64,000 nucleotides of DNA, taken from assembly GCA_001602925.1 (NCBI GenBank), contig LUZT01000003.1, positions 37,051 through 101,050 on the forward strand, given 5' to 3'. A model generated the notes under the pieces. That model did no database searches and was not told where the DNA came from. It saw only the letters and a program-made list of their open reading frames with translations. The position numbers were made by a program, and so were the translations under genes. The stretch is from Chlorobiales bacterium Clorobi_01 (GTDB lineage Bacteria; Bacteroidota; Chlorobiia; Chlorobiales; Chlorobiaceae). Of the stretch, positions 38,361 through 47,162 are shown piece by piece. Positions within the stretch are counted from its first letter, which is position 1; every line of letters starts with the position of its first letter.

Positions 38361-39422
38361 TCAACGAGCCCCTTTTCTCGCTGCCTCGAAGCGGGCAAAA
38401 GGCGCTACGCCATAGGAATTATCCTCGATCCGGTACTTGCCTCGCGCAATCATCAACTGCGCCATGGTGGCGATCATTGCTGCATTGTCGGTCGAGTAGG
38501 CGAGCGCGGGAATGAAGAGATCGATGCCGTGCCGGTCGCAGGCAGCCTGCATCGCCGAGCGGAGGCCGGAGTTGGCGCTCACGCCGCCCGCCACCGAAAT
38601 GGCATTGACTTTATGCAAGAGCGCGGCGGCAACGGTCTTTTCGACCAGCACCTCGACAATCGCTGACTGAATCGAGGCTGCAAGGTCAGCCTGATGCTTT
38701 TGGACATACTCCGAGTCGTGAGCTTCGAGCCAGGTGCGCACGGAGGTTTTGAGGCCGGAGAAGCTGAAGTCGAAGTTGCCCCGGTAACTCTTGCTTGTCT
38801 GCGAACTTGCGGTCAGCGCTCGGGGGAAACGGTGGAAATCCGGATCGCCCTCGCGGGCAAGCCGGTCGATCACCGGCCCCGCCGGATAACCGAGGCCAAG
38901 CATCTTGCCGGTCTTGTCGAACGCCTCGCCCGCCGCGTCGTCGATGGTGCGTCCGATTACCTCGTAGCCAAGATCCTGCCGCACGACCGACAGCAATGTG
39001 TGGCCTCCGGAGACGGTTAGCGAAACGAAGTCGCCCTTTGGCTCGCGGTGGCCAGGTTCGTCGCTGATGAAGGGTGAAAAGATGTGCGCCTCGACATGGT
39101 TGACCGGCACAAAGGGCTTGCCAAGCGCCCAGGCCAGGCCCTCGGCAAAGCAAAGCCCCACCATCACCGCACCGATCAGCCCCGGCCCGGCGGTGGCGGC
39201 TATGACATCGAGGTCATTTTTTGCTATATTTGCTTCGGTTATGGCGGCATCCACGATCGAGACGATCAGCCGCTCATGCTCCCGTGAAGCCAGCTCCGGC
39301 ACCACACCGCCGAAATCGGTATGGCATCGCTGAGAACTGACAATGTTCGACCGGACCGATCCATCGCTGAGGACGGCCGCCGAGGTTTCGTCGCAACTGG
39401 TTTCTATCCCTAAAATATTCAT
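38361..39422 (-). CDS. tsaD: tRNA N6-adenosine threonylcarbamoyltransferase
   Basis: A 353-residue member of the Kae1/TsaD family. The start is [18 protein letters not shown]. The metal-binding histidines are in [11 protein letters not shown], and later motifs include [28 protein letters not shown] and [16 protein letters not shown]. With TsaB, TsaC and TsaE it makes t6A on tRNAs decoding ANN codons. It is divergent from the small membrane protein, with 22 bases between starts. Confidence 0.96.
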   Translation of the reverse strand: MNILGIETSCDETSAAVLSDGSVRSNIVSSQRCHTDFGGVVPELASREHERLIVSIVDAAITEANIAKNDLDVIAATAGPGLIGAVMVGLCFAEGLAWALGKPFVPVNHVEAHIFSPFISDEPGHREPKGDFVSLTVSGGHTLLSVVRQDLGYEVIGRTIDDAAGEAFDKTGKMLGLGYPAGPVIDRLAREGDPDFHRFPRALTASSQTSKSYRGNFDFSFSGLKTSVRTWLEAHDSEYVQKHQADLAASIQSAIVEVLVEKTVAAALLHKVNAISVAGGVSANSGLRSAMQAACDRHGIDLFIPALAYSTDNAAMIATMAQLMIARGKYRIEDNSYGVAPFARFEAARKGAR

Positions 39423-39444
39423 CGCTCAAGAGTGGAAATGCGTA

Positions 39445-39672
39445 ATGGCCAAAGCTAAGAAAGAGGAGAACAATAGCAAACCGCGCGGCAGGATAAGCTT
39501 TTTGAAGGCGTTCATGATTCTGATCGGAGCCGATCTCGTGCTGCTTTTCGCGCCAGGTATAGGGCTGCTCAACAGCGCCTTCTACATCGGTGACATGGTC
39601 TCCTGGCCATCACTCGTCATCGGTCTCGTGCTGCTGGCGGTTGGCATCAAGGGCGTTTTCCGGCAGGAGTGA
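39445..39672 (+). CDS. Small membrane protein of unknown function
   Basis: 75 residues starting MAKAKKEENNSKPRGRISFL. A basic N-terminus is followed by two hydrophobic helices, AFMILIGADLVLLFAPGIGLL and SLVIGLVLLAVGIKGVF. I do not recognise the family. It is divergent from tsaD, from which it is separated by only 22 bases, so the promoters overlap. The longer frame from 39343 lies inside tsaD and is not used. Confidence 0.7.
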   Translation: MAKAKKEENNSKPRGRISFLKAFMILIGADLVLLFAPGIGLLNSAFYIGDMVSWPSLVIGLVLLAVGIKGVFRQE

Positions 39673-39709
39673 AGAGTAGTTGATAATTGACAACTGATAG
39701 TTAATAGTT

Positions 39710-39736
39710 GTCCACGTCGTCCATAACGTCCACATT
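39710..39736. repeat. Nine-base tandem repeat GTCCANNNN, three units
   Basis: GTCCA recurs at 39710, 39719 and 39728, exactly every nine bases (GTCCACGTC, GTCCATAAC, GTCCACATT). It lies in the gap between the small membrane protein and moxR, just after a stretch of GTTGATAATTG-like sequence with its own repeat character. Short periodic arrays like this are common in intergenic spacers. Confidence 0.6.
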
Positions 39737-39772
39737 GTTCACTGAAAGCACGCGAATATTCATCTCTCACCC

Positions 39773-40771
39773 ATGAAACAGGAAACGGATCTTGAATTGC
39801 TTGGACGGCAGATTGCCGAGGAGTCGGCTTTTATCGACCGGGCGCGGGAGGTGCTTGCCACCACCATCATCGGCCAGGGCGCGGTCATCGACAAGGTGAT
39901 CATCGCCCTGCTCGCCAACGGCCACCTGCTGCTCGAGGGGGTGCCGGGTCTTGCCAAGACGCTCATCGTGCGAACCTTTGCGTCTGCGATGAACCTCTCG
40001 TTCCACCGCATCCAGTTCACACCCGACATGCTGCCCGCCGACCTGATCGGCACCATGATCTACAATCCGAAAACGATGGAGTTCCACCCGCGCATGGGCC
40101 CGGTGTTCGCCAACGTGATTCTCGCCGACGAGATCAACCGATCGCCAGCCAAGGTGCAGTCCGCCTTGCTCGAAGCGATGCAGGAGAAGCAGGTGACGAT
40201 TGGCGATGTCACCTACCCGCTCGGCGAACCGTTCATGGTGCTGGCCACGCAAAACCCCGTCGAGCACGAGGGAACCTACATGCTGCCGGAGGCGCAGCTC
40301 GATCGATTCATGATGAAGGTGATTGTTGAGTACCCGACCTTCGAGGAGGAGCTGGAGGTGATGCAACGGGCGTCGGCGGTGCAGGCTCCCATCGAGGTGC
40401 AAGCGGTCGTCCAGCCGGAGGAGGTGTTCCGGTCGCGGAGCCTGGTGGATCGCATCTACGTCGATCAGCGGGTGCAGCGCTACATCGTCGATCTGGTCAC
40501 GGCCACCCGATCGCCCGAGCGTTACGGCCTCGGCTCCCTCTCGACGATGATCGAGTATGGCGCGTCGCCGCGAGCCTCGATTTTCCTTCTGCTTGCCTCG
40601 AAAGCTCACGCCTTTTTGCAGCGCCGCGCCTATGCCACACCGGAGGATGTCAAGAGCATCGTCTATGAGGTGCTGCGCCACCGCGTTCGCCCGAGCTACG
40701 AAGCTGAGGCCGAAAACATGAAGGCCGAGGACTTCATCAGAAACATTCTCGAACATGTCCAGGTGCCCTGA
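39773..40771 (+). CDS. MoxR-family AAA+ ATPase
   Basis: A 332-residue AAA+ protein. The Walker A site is EGVPGLAKT, Walker B VILADEINRSPAKVQ, and sensor 1 ATQNPVEHEGTYMLPEAQLDRF, which is highly conserved in MoxR. It probably acts as a chaperone for the DUF58 and BatD-like proteins encoded next. The DUF58 start lies 17 bases inside its 3' end. It heads a three-gene operon. Confidence 0.94.
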   Translation: MKQETDLELLGRQIAEESAFIDRAREVLATTIIGQGAVIDKVIIALLANGHLLLEGVPGLAKTLIVRTFASAMNLSFHRIQFTPDMLPADLIGTMIYNPKTMEFHPRMGPVFANVILADEINRSPAKVQSALLEAMQEKQVTIGDVTYPLGEPFMVLATQNPVEHEGTYMLPEAQLDRFMMKVIVEYPTFEEELEVMQRASAVQAPIEVQAVVQPEEVFRSRSLVDRIYVDQRVQRYIVDLVTATRSPERYGLGSLSTMIEYGASPRASIFLLLASKAHAFLQRRAYATPEDVKSIVYEVLRHRVRPSYEAEAENMKAEDFIRNILEHVQVP

Positions 40772-41678
40772 AGACTCCCGCGTGGGGAACGGCAGGAACA
40801 GAGCACCCGATCCTGGCGAGCTTTCCGCAATGGTGCGCAAGCTCGAAATCCGTTCGCGGCGGCTGGTCAACGAGCTGTTCAGCGGTGAGTACCACTCCTC
40901 GTTCAAGGGGCGCGGCATCGAGTTCAGCCAGGTGCGCGAGTACCAGTATGGCGACGACGTGCGCACCATCGACTGGAACACCTCGGCGCACAAGAACGAC
41001 CTGTACGTCAAGATGTTCACCGAGGAGCGCGAGCGCATCCTGATGCTGGTGCTCGACGGCTCCGGTTCGATGCTCTTCGGCAGCGGACGGCTGAAAAAGG
41101 AGCTGGCCGCCGAAGTCTCGGCAATTCTCGCCTTCAGCGCCGTGCAGAACAACGACATGGTGGGGCTGCTCGTTTTTAGCGACAAGGTCGAGACCTACAT
41201 TCCTCCCCGCAAAGGCCGCGCCCACGCGCTGGTCATTCTGAACGAAATCTTCTCGATGCGGCAATGCGGGCGGAAAACCGACATCGATGCGGCACTCTCA
41301 TTCCTGCGCCGCACGCAGAAGCGCAAGTCGATTATTTTCCTGCTCACCGACCTGCTCGGTTCGGAGTACGAGCGGGGCATGAAGCTGCTCAACGCTCGCC
41401 ACGAATTCGTGCTCATCCACATCGGCGACCCGCTCGACCACGAGCTTCCCCATTCCGGGCTGCTCGATCTGGTCGATCCGGAGACAGGCGAGCGCCTGAC
41501 AATCGATGCAGGGAGCGGCGCTTTTCTCGCCCGCTACACCAAGGAGCAGCGGGCGAAGCGCGAAGCGGTGCAGCGGCAACTGAGCCGCATGAAGGTCGAT
41601 GCGGTCTTTCTCGATACCGGCAAGTCGATCATCGGCGGCCTGAACGCATTCTTCCGGCACCGTGAGCGCAGGGTGTAA
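40755..41678 (+). CDS. DUF58-domain von Willebrand-like protein
   Basis: A 307-residue protein with the DUF58 signature: SRRLVNELFSGEYHSSFKGRG, EYQYGDDVRTIDWNTSAH, and a VWA-like metal site in LMLVLDGSGSMLFGS. No membrane segment is seen. DUF58 proteins are encoded directly after moxR in many bacteria and act with it. The start overlaps moxR by 17 bases, and the downstream gene overlaps its end by 17 bases. Confidence 0.93.
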   Translation: MSRCPEDSRVGNGRNRAPDPGELSAMVRKLEIRSRRLVNELFSGEYHSSFKGRGIEFSQVREYQYGDDVRTIDWNTSAHKNDLYVKMFTEERERILMLVLDGSGSMLFGSGRLKKELAAEVSAILAFSAVQNNDMVGLLVFSDKVETYIPPRKGRAHALVILNEIFSMRQCGRKTDIDAALSFLRRTQKRKSIIFLLTDLLGSEYERGMKLLNARHEFVLIHIGDPLDHELPHSGLLDLVDPETGERLTIDAGSGAFLARYTKEQRAKREAVQRQLSRMKVDAVFLDTGKSIIGGLNAFFRHRERRV

Positions 41679-42618
41679 ATCGAAACTTACGGCGTTGCTT
41701 ATGGCCGCCGGCCTCGGCACGGCGCTACCTCCAGCCTCCGCGAATGCCACGCTCCGTCCCGCCGACGTGAGGGTAAGCGCCGAGCCGGACAGCCTCTTTG
41801 CCGGAGAACGGCTGCGCTACATCATTACCGTGCAGCACGACCGCCGTGACTCGATCTCCGTGGCCTCGCTCAAAGCCGGCCAGGGCACGCCGTTCGAGAT
41901 CACCGGCACCAAATCCTTCTCGAAAAACCTGCCAGATGGCCGCGCCGAATTCCGGATGGATACCGAACTCGCTGTCTTCGGCTCGGGCCGCAAGCCGCTG
42001 CCGGGGTTCACGGTCGTCTCGGGACACGCTTCGGCGGCGGGACCGGAACGTCTCGTCATCACCCCCTCCGAATCGGTGACGGTGCTGAGCATGACCGACT
42101 CGACCGTCACGGAGCTGCGCCCTATCGCGCCGCCGGTCAGCGCGCCTTTTCCGACGTGGCTGATGGTACCGGTGCTGCTCTCGCTGGCGGCGCTGGGGCT
42201 TGCCGGATACTTTGTCAAGTTGCTCGTCACCGCTTTGCGCCGTCATCTCGACGACCCGGTACGAGCCGCGCGCAACAGACTCCGCGCGATCCGCCGTCAA
42301 CTCTCCAAAGGCTTGCAGCCCGCCGCTGGATACGAATCGCTCAGCAACATCCTGCGGGAATTTCTCCAAAAGCGCTACCAGTTCGGCGCGCTGGAAATGG
42401 TCACCCAGGAGATCGCGGATGAACTTGCCGCCCGAAGGATCAACATCCGCCAGGAGTTGATCAAGCTGCTCGACGAGGCCGATCTGGTCAAATTCGCTGA
42501 CCGCCGCCCAGACATCGAAGAGTGCCGCCGCTCCCTCCGCATCGCCGAAGTGCTCGTCGCCACCGCCGCTGAAGCGGAGACGACAGAAGAAGAACCGTTG
42601 ATGGAAGATAGCGAGTAG
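41662..42618 (+). CDS. BatD-like periplasmic/membrane protein
   Basis: Up to 318 residues. The start at GTG 41662 lies in the DUF58 gene; ATG 41701 is the alternative. A signal peptide (about 30 residues) is followed by a beta-rich periplasmic domain (FAGERLRYIITVQHDRRDSISV), a membrane helix at about 168-192 (PVLLSLAALGLAGYFVKLLVTAL), and a cytoplasmic region with charged helices (YESLSNILREFLQKRYQFG). Together with moxR and DUF58 this completes a MoxR-type module. The family name is uncertain. Confidence 0.8.
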   Translation: MSAGCKSKLTALLMAAGLGTALPPASANATLRPADVRVSAEPDSLFAGERLRYIITVQHDRRDSISVASLKAGQGTPFEITGTKSFSKNLPDGRAEFRMDTELAVFGSGRKPLPGFTVVSGHASAAGPERLVITPSESVTVLSMTDSTVTELRPIAPPVSAPFPTWLMVPVLLSLAALGLAGYFVKLLVTALRRHLDDPVRAARNRLRAIRRQLSKGLQPAAGYESLSNILREFLQKRYQFGALEMVTQEIADELAARRINIRQELIKLLDEADLVKFADRRPDIEECRRSLRIAEVLVATAAEAETTEEEPLMEDSE

Positions 42619-42657
42619 TTGCCGTTTTGGTATCTGATGGGCAAAATGTGCGCATCG

Positions 42658-43338
42658 TCAATCCTTGACACACCGCACGGCAAAGCCATTCCTGGGGCCA
42701 ACTTCTCCGCCGCGCAGGGCGTTGTCGTAGAAGCCGAAAGCTCGGGCAAGAGCTTTGCCGTTACTGGCCGGCGTGGAGGTCCAGAAGCGCGCAAACTGGC
42801 CGAGCATGAGGGAAACACCATCGGCATCCCGGCGAGCGCCGGAGGGCAAGGCATTGAAACCGCTGCTTTGGGTTTCTCCGGATGAATTGCCCCATTTTCC
42901 AGGAGCTTTCAAGCCAGCACCGGCCTCCTGTTCGCCGCCAAGAGCATCCGCCAGCGCCTGCCACTCCTTGTCGGTAGCCACGTGCCAGCCTTCGGGAGCG
43001 AGACCTCTCGGATCGCTGACGGCATACCAGTTGTAAAGCGAGCCGTATGTTTTACCGTTTTCCGGGCTGTTATCGTAAGAGCATCGCGCTCCGGCCGTCT
43101 GGGCGGCCCACGAGGCGCCCTCCTTCACCTCCGCGATGGGATCGCCATTCCGGTAACGGGTCACTCGCAGGTTTTCAGCCATCCAGACATGTTCGCCAAT
43201 TTTCACCGTTCCATAGGTATTGCCGTCAATGTCGGTGACCCGCTTCGGGGTGTTTCCGTTGCAGGCAGCCATGAACAGGGTAGCGAGCAGCAGAGGGATC
43301 ATTGTGCCAAACATGTGGCATATGCGTCGTTTGATCAT
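42658..43338 (-). CDS. FISUMP-domain lipoprotein
   Basis: About 226 residues from ATG 43338; a longer frame goes to 43434. The signal MIKRRICHMFGTMIPLLLA... ends in lipobox MAAC. The body is a single FISUMP domain (Fibrobacter succinogenes major paralogous domain): VTDIDGNTYGTVKIGEHVWMAENLRV, GSLYNWYAV, GWHVATDKEWQALADALGG (in part), and a C-terminal GFAVRCVKD. It would sit on a membrane with its domain outside the cytoplasm. The function is unknown. Confidence 0.9.
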   Translation of the reverse strand: MIKRRICHMFGTMIPLLLATLFMAACNGNTPKRVTDIDGNTYGTVKIGEHVWMAENLRVTRYRNGDPIAEVKEGASWAAQTAGARCSYDNSPENGKTYGSLYNWYAVSDPRGLAPEGWHVATDKEWQALADALGGEQEAGAGLKAPGKWGNSSGETQSSGFNALPSGARRDADGVSLMLGQFARFWTSTPASNGKALARAFGFYDNALRGGEVGPRNGFAVRCVKD

Positions 43339-43550
43339 CGTCAGATTCCATTGTTTGAATACGTTCTCCGGATTTTGCCTGTTGGAGCATGGCGAAGGGG
43401 GAGAACGAATGTTAACGGAGTTTATCGAAGACAATGTAGTAATCGCACAGCCTTTATGCTACCCGGGTGAACGAAGTTGCCGCAGTCGGCGCTCTTTTTA
43501 TATTACATTTGCTGCATGAAGCTGTTATCATCCACCTATCAGGAAAAATC

Positions 43551-44048
43551 ATGAGCCGGCAGGTATTCAGCAAAACCGCCAAAGGTCTGTACCTCATTTC
43601 CCTTGCAAGTATCCTCGGGGCCTGCAACCAAAAGGCGCCTGAACAGCAAAACACTGCGCCCGAGCCGGTTTCCGCGGCTGCCGATAATGCCACGGCCGTC
43701 ACGATCGAATCTGGCAAAGGTTCGGTCGAGATTACCGATGCGGTAAAGCCTTGGCCGGATGATGCGCCCGCCGATGTGCCAAGATATCCATACGGCACAA
43801 TCAGAAAGATCATCAGAACCGAAACGCCTGAAGGAAACAGCTGGGACATGGCCATCGAGCGGTTGCCGGAACATGCTCTTCTGGATTACGAAGCGGCGCT
43901 CAAGGCAAAAGGGTTTGAAACCACCTCGATGATCGTTCCGGAAAAGGAGGGCGACCGGGGAAGCGTGACCGGAATCAAAGGGGCGATCACGGTGGTGCTT
44001 ATCGGTTCGGGTGGCAGCATGAGCCTGTCTATCATCCAGAAACAGTAG
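43551..44048 (+). CDS. Hypothetical lipoprotein
   Basis: 165 residues from ATG 43551, which has AGGAAAAATC upstream. The signal ends in ILGAC, a lipobox. The rest has a Pro/Ala/Thr-rich linker, then a small globular domain (RYPYGTIRKIIRTETPEGNSW, LLDYEAALKAKGFETTSMIV). I do not recognise the family. It is divergent from the FISUMP gene and 26 bases before the HIT gene, so it may be co-transcribed with it. Confidence 0.75.
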   Translation: MSRQVFSKTAKGLYLISLASILGACNQKAPEQQNTAPEPVSAAADNATAVTIESGKGSVEITDAVKPWPDDAPADVPRYPYGTIRKIIRTETPEGNSWDMAIERLPEHALLDYEAALKAKGFETTSMIVPEKEGDRGSVTGIKGAITVVLIGSGGSMSLSIIQKQ

Positions 44049-44074
44049 TTCAGCATTCATAAATCGACAACACC

Positions 44075-44461
44075 ATGACACGTTACGATCCAGACTGCAT
44101 TTTCTGCAAGATTGCCACCGGGCACATTCCGGCCAACCTGGTTTACAAAAATGACCACGTGGCCGCATTTCACGACATCAACCCGGTCGCGCCCATCCAT
44201 GTGCTCATCATTCCGCTGGAGCACATCCGGTCGCTCAGCGATCTGAAGGATGGCGATTCGGAGATCGCCGCGCAGATTCTGCTTGCCGCACGCATCGTGG
44301 CTGAAAAAACCGGGGTGCTCGAATCGGGTTACCGGCTGGTGTTCAACAATGGCGAAGACGCCATGCAAAGCGTCGGACACATCCATGCGCATCTGATCGG
44401 CGGCAAAACGATGGGCTGGCCTCCCTTTGCGGGCCGAGAAGTGGCTCACGGGCAGGATTAA
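44075..44461 (+). CDS. HIT-family nucleotide hydrolase/transferase
   Basis: 128 residues. The start CIFCKIATGHIPANLVY is typical of the Hint branch, and the histidine triad is HIHAHLIGG, preceded by the HVLIIPLEHIRSL segment. Such enzymes hydrolyse AMP-lysine and related phosphoramidates. The usual length is matched. Confidence 0.93.
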   Translation: MTRYDPDCIFCKIATGHIPANLVYKNDHVAAFHDINPVAPIHVLIIPLEHIRSLSDLKDGDSEIAAQILLAARIVAEKTGVLESGYRLVFNNGEDAMQSVGHIHAHLIGGKTMGWPPFAGREVAHGQD

Positions 44462-44598
44462 TCGCAGAACCTGTTTTTTTCAGAAATTTTGTCCCGCCAT
44501 CAATACGGGAAAACTTTTCGTCTGCGCGGGCCGTTATTTATACTAATTCTACTTAAGGCAACAATACAAGCCATTGATTTTCTGAGGATTAAATAGAG

Positions 44599-44892
44599 AT
44601 GAAGTTATCGGAGTTGAAAGCCGGAGATCGGGCGGAGGTGACCTCGGTGGCGGCAGAACCTGCCGTCAGGCGGCGCCTCATGGATTTGGGTCTTGTCAGA
44701 GGAACGGAGCTTAAGGTGCTGCGGTTTGCTCCGCTCGGCGATCCCATAGAAGTGAATTGCAACGGGATGCTGCTCACGATGCGGCGCAACGAGGCCGAAG
44801 GGATTACCGTACACATACTGGCCGGGGACGAAGGGCATCAGCACGGATGGCCGGGCTTCCGCAGACGCCACCGTTTCGGAAAACGCGCATGA
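44599..44892 (+). CDS. feoA: Ferrous iron transport protein A
   Basis: 97 residues with the SH3-like FeoA fold: LSELKAGDRAEVTSV, RRRLMDLGLVRGTELKVLRFAP and MLLTMRRNEAEGITVHI. It lies 5' of feoB and overlaps it by four bases (ATGA). GAGGA precedes the start by ten bases. FeoA binds FeoB in the cytoplasm and supports Fe(II) uptake. I looked for a Fur box in the 137 bases upstream and found no convincing one. Confidence 0.94.
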   Translation: MKLSELKAGDRAEVTSVAAEPAVRRRLMDLGLVRGTELKVLRFAPLGDPIEVNCNGMLLTMRRNEAEGITVHILAGDEGHQHGWPGFRRRHRFGKRA

Positions 44893-47027
44893 GCCAGCAT
44901 AAAACCATCACGGTCGCGCTTGCCGGAAATCCGAACGCGGGCAAGTCTTCGCTGTTCAACGCGCTGACCGGCGCTCACCAGCGCGTAGGAAATTTCCCCG
45001 GCGTAACCATCGAAAAGCACGAAGGTTATCTCGATTACCGCGGCTACCGGATCACCGTGGTCGATCTGCCCGGCACCTATTCGCTGACGCCGTACTCACC
45101 GGAGGAGATCGTCACCCGCCGCTTCATCATCGACGAGAAACCAGATGTGGTGGTGAACGTCGTCGAGGGCACCAACCTCGAACGCAATCTCATGCTGACC
45201 GTGCAGCTCATGGAGATGGAGGTCGATCTGCTCGTAGCGCTCAACATGATGGACGAGGTCGAGGAAAAGGGCATTTCGATCGATCTCGACCAGCTCGAAC
45301 GGCTCTTCGGCAGCCACATCGTGCCAATCTCCGCGCGCAACCGCAAAGGACTCGACGAGCTGCTCGACCACATCGTCAGCGTCAGCGAAGGGCGGATCGA
45401 GATCAGAAAAAACAAAATCACCTTCAGCGCCGAGGTCGAGAAGGCCATCGACAAGATCGCCGTCCTGCTGGCTCACGAGCGCGAACTCGACGCAGCGGCC
45501 AACCACCGCTGGCTCGCCATCAAGCTGCTTGAAAACGACCGTGAGGTCTACACCCAGGTGCAGAAATACCCGGTTTGGGTCAAGATCGAACTGGCGTTGC
45601 AGGAGGCGATCACGGAGTGCGGCATTCTGCACAGCACCGATCCGGAGGCGCTCATCACCGAGGATCGCCACGCCTTCGTGCGCGGCGCGATGCAGGAGTG
45701 CGTACGCCTGCCGAAGGCCGCGCGCGCCTCGGCGAGCGACTACATCGACGCGGTGGTGCTGAACCGCGTGCTCGGCCTGCCGGTCTTTTTCCTCGTCGTC
45801 TGGGCGATTTTCCAGCTCACCTTCACGCTCGGCAAGCCGCTGATGGAGGCGCTCGCCTACGCCTTCGGCCTGCTCTCGGAAACGGTCGCGCCGCACTTGC
45901 CCGCGGGGATGGTGCGCTCGATCTTCGTTGACGGCGTGATCTCCGGCGTCGGCAGCGTGGTGGTGTTTTTGCCGAACATCGTGCTGCTCTTCATGGGCCT
46001 GTCGTTCCTCGAAGCGTCGGGCTACATGGCGCGCGCGGCCTTCGTGATCGACAAGGTGATGCACCGCTTCGGCCTGCACGGCAAGTCGTTCATTCCGATG
46101 ATCACCGGCTTCGGCTGCTCGATTCCGGCCATCATGGCGACGCGAACACTCAAGAGCCGGTCGGATCGTCTCGCCACCATCATGACGATTCCCTTCATGA
46201 GCTGCGGCGCGAAGCTACCGGTCTACGTGTTGCTCGCAGGAGCGTTTTTCCCGCCAGCAATGGCCGCCAACGTGATGTTCGGCATCTACCTGCTCGGCAT
46301 CATGATCGGCCTCTGGACGGCGTGGCTGCTGAAATCGACCGTGCTGAAGAGCGACTCGGAGCCGTTCGTGATGGAGCTGCCGCCCTACCGCTGGCCGACG
46401 CTCACTTCGGTGGTATTTCAGGCGCGGATGAAGGCCGTGATGTACCTCAAAAAAGCCGGAACGCTGATTCTCGGCGCGGTGATCGTGATCTGGGCGGCGA
46501 GCAACTTCCCGCGCAGCTCGGCGCTCGACGCGGAGCTTGTACAAGAGAAGGCGAAGATCGAGGCAACGGCGGTCGCACCGGAGCTGAAAGCGGAGCAGTT
46601 GCAGACGCTCGAAGCTCGCATCGAAGCAAGCCAGCTCGAATACTCGCTCGCCGGACGGAGCGGGAAACTGCTCGAACCGCTCATCCGCCCGCTCGGCTTC
46701 GACTGGCGCATCGGCATCTCGCTGGTGACGGGCCTGGCCGCCAAGGAGGTGGTGGTCTCGACGCTCGGCACGATTTTCTCCATCGGTCACGCCGCCGGAG
46801 AGACAAGCCTGTCGCAAATTCTTCGGAGCGATCCCGGCTTCAGCAAAGCCACGGCGCTGAGCCTGATGGTGTTCGTGCTGCTCTACATCCCCTGCGTGGC
46901 ATCGGTAGGCGTGATGAAAAAAGAGGTCGGTGCATGGAAGCCCGTGCTGCTCTACTCCGTCTATGTGCTCGCGGTGGCGTGGATCGCGTCGTTCATCACC
47001 TACCGGCTGGCGCTGCTGTGGATGTGA
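44889..47027 (+). CDS. feoB: Ferrous iron transporter B
   Basis: About 712 residues from ATG 44889 (MSQHKTITVALAGNPNAGKSS). The frame is open further upstream inside feoA, but the start overlapping the feoA stop is clear. The G domain carries G1 GNPNAGKSS, G3 DLPGTYSLT and G4 NMMD. About eight or more membrane helices follow, with the Gate motifs GFGCSIPAIMATRTLKS and PFMSCGAKLPVYVLL, both holding conserved cysteines. It imports Fe(II). Confidence 0.96.
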   Translation: MSQHKTITVALAGNPNAGKSSLFNALTGAHQRVGNFPGVTIEKHEGYLDYRGYRITVVDLPGTYSLTPYSPEEIVTRRFIIDEKPDVVVNVVEGTNLERNLMLTVQLMEMEVDLLVALNMMDEVEEKGISIDLDQLERLFGSHIVPISARNRKGLDELLDHIVSVSEGRIEIRKNKITFSAEVEKAIDKIAVLLAHERELDAAANHRWLAIKLLENDREVYTQVQKYPVWVKIELALQEAITECGILHSTDPEALITEDRHAFVRGAMQECVRLPKAARASASDYIDAVVLNRVLGLPVFFLVVWAIFQLTFTLGKPLMEALAYAFGLLSETVAPHLPAGMVRSIFVDGVISGVGSVVVFLPNIVLLFMGLSFLEASGYMARAAFVIDKVMHRFGLHGKSFIPMITGFGCSIPAIMATRTLKSRSDRLATIMTIPFMSCGAKLPVYVLLAGAFFPPAMAANVMFGIYLLGIMIGLWTAWLLKSTVLKSDSEPFVMELPPYRWPTLTSVVFQARMKAVMYLKKAGTLILGAVIVIWAASNFPRSSALDAELVQEKAKIEATAVAPELKAEQLQTLEARIEASQLEYSLAGRSGKLLEPLIRPLGFDWRIGISLVTGLAAKEVVVSTLGTIFSIGHAAGETSLSQILRSDPGFSKATALSLMVFVLLYIPCVASVGVMKKEVGAWKPVLLYSVYVLAVAWIASFITYRLALLWM

Positions 47028-47061
47028 GGAGAATCCCTTCTTTAACAATCTCCCCAAAAGA

Positions 47062-47091
47062 AAAACGGCTGTCTTTCCTGGCAGCCGTTTT
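47062..47091 (+). terminator. Terminator between feoB and topA
   Basis: AAAACGGCTG (47062-47071) pairs with CAGCCGTTTT (47082-47091), followed by CATATAATTCC. The A and T runs make it plausible in both directions, closing the convergent feoB and topA genes. Confidence 0.75.
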
Positions 47092-47162
47092 CATATAATT
47101 CCTATAGGACTTATATGACCTACAGGTACTCTTTGACCTCTAAAGCCATCACTCCCAACGCT

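Noticed and set aside
44462..44598. A possible Fur box in front of feoA
   Set aside because: No convincing GATAATGATAATC-like palindrome could be found by eye in the 137 bases, so no site is called.
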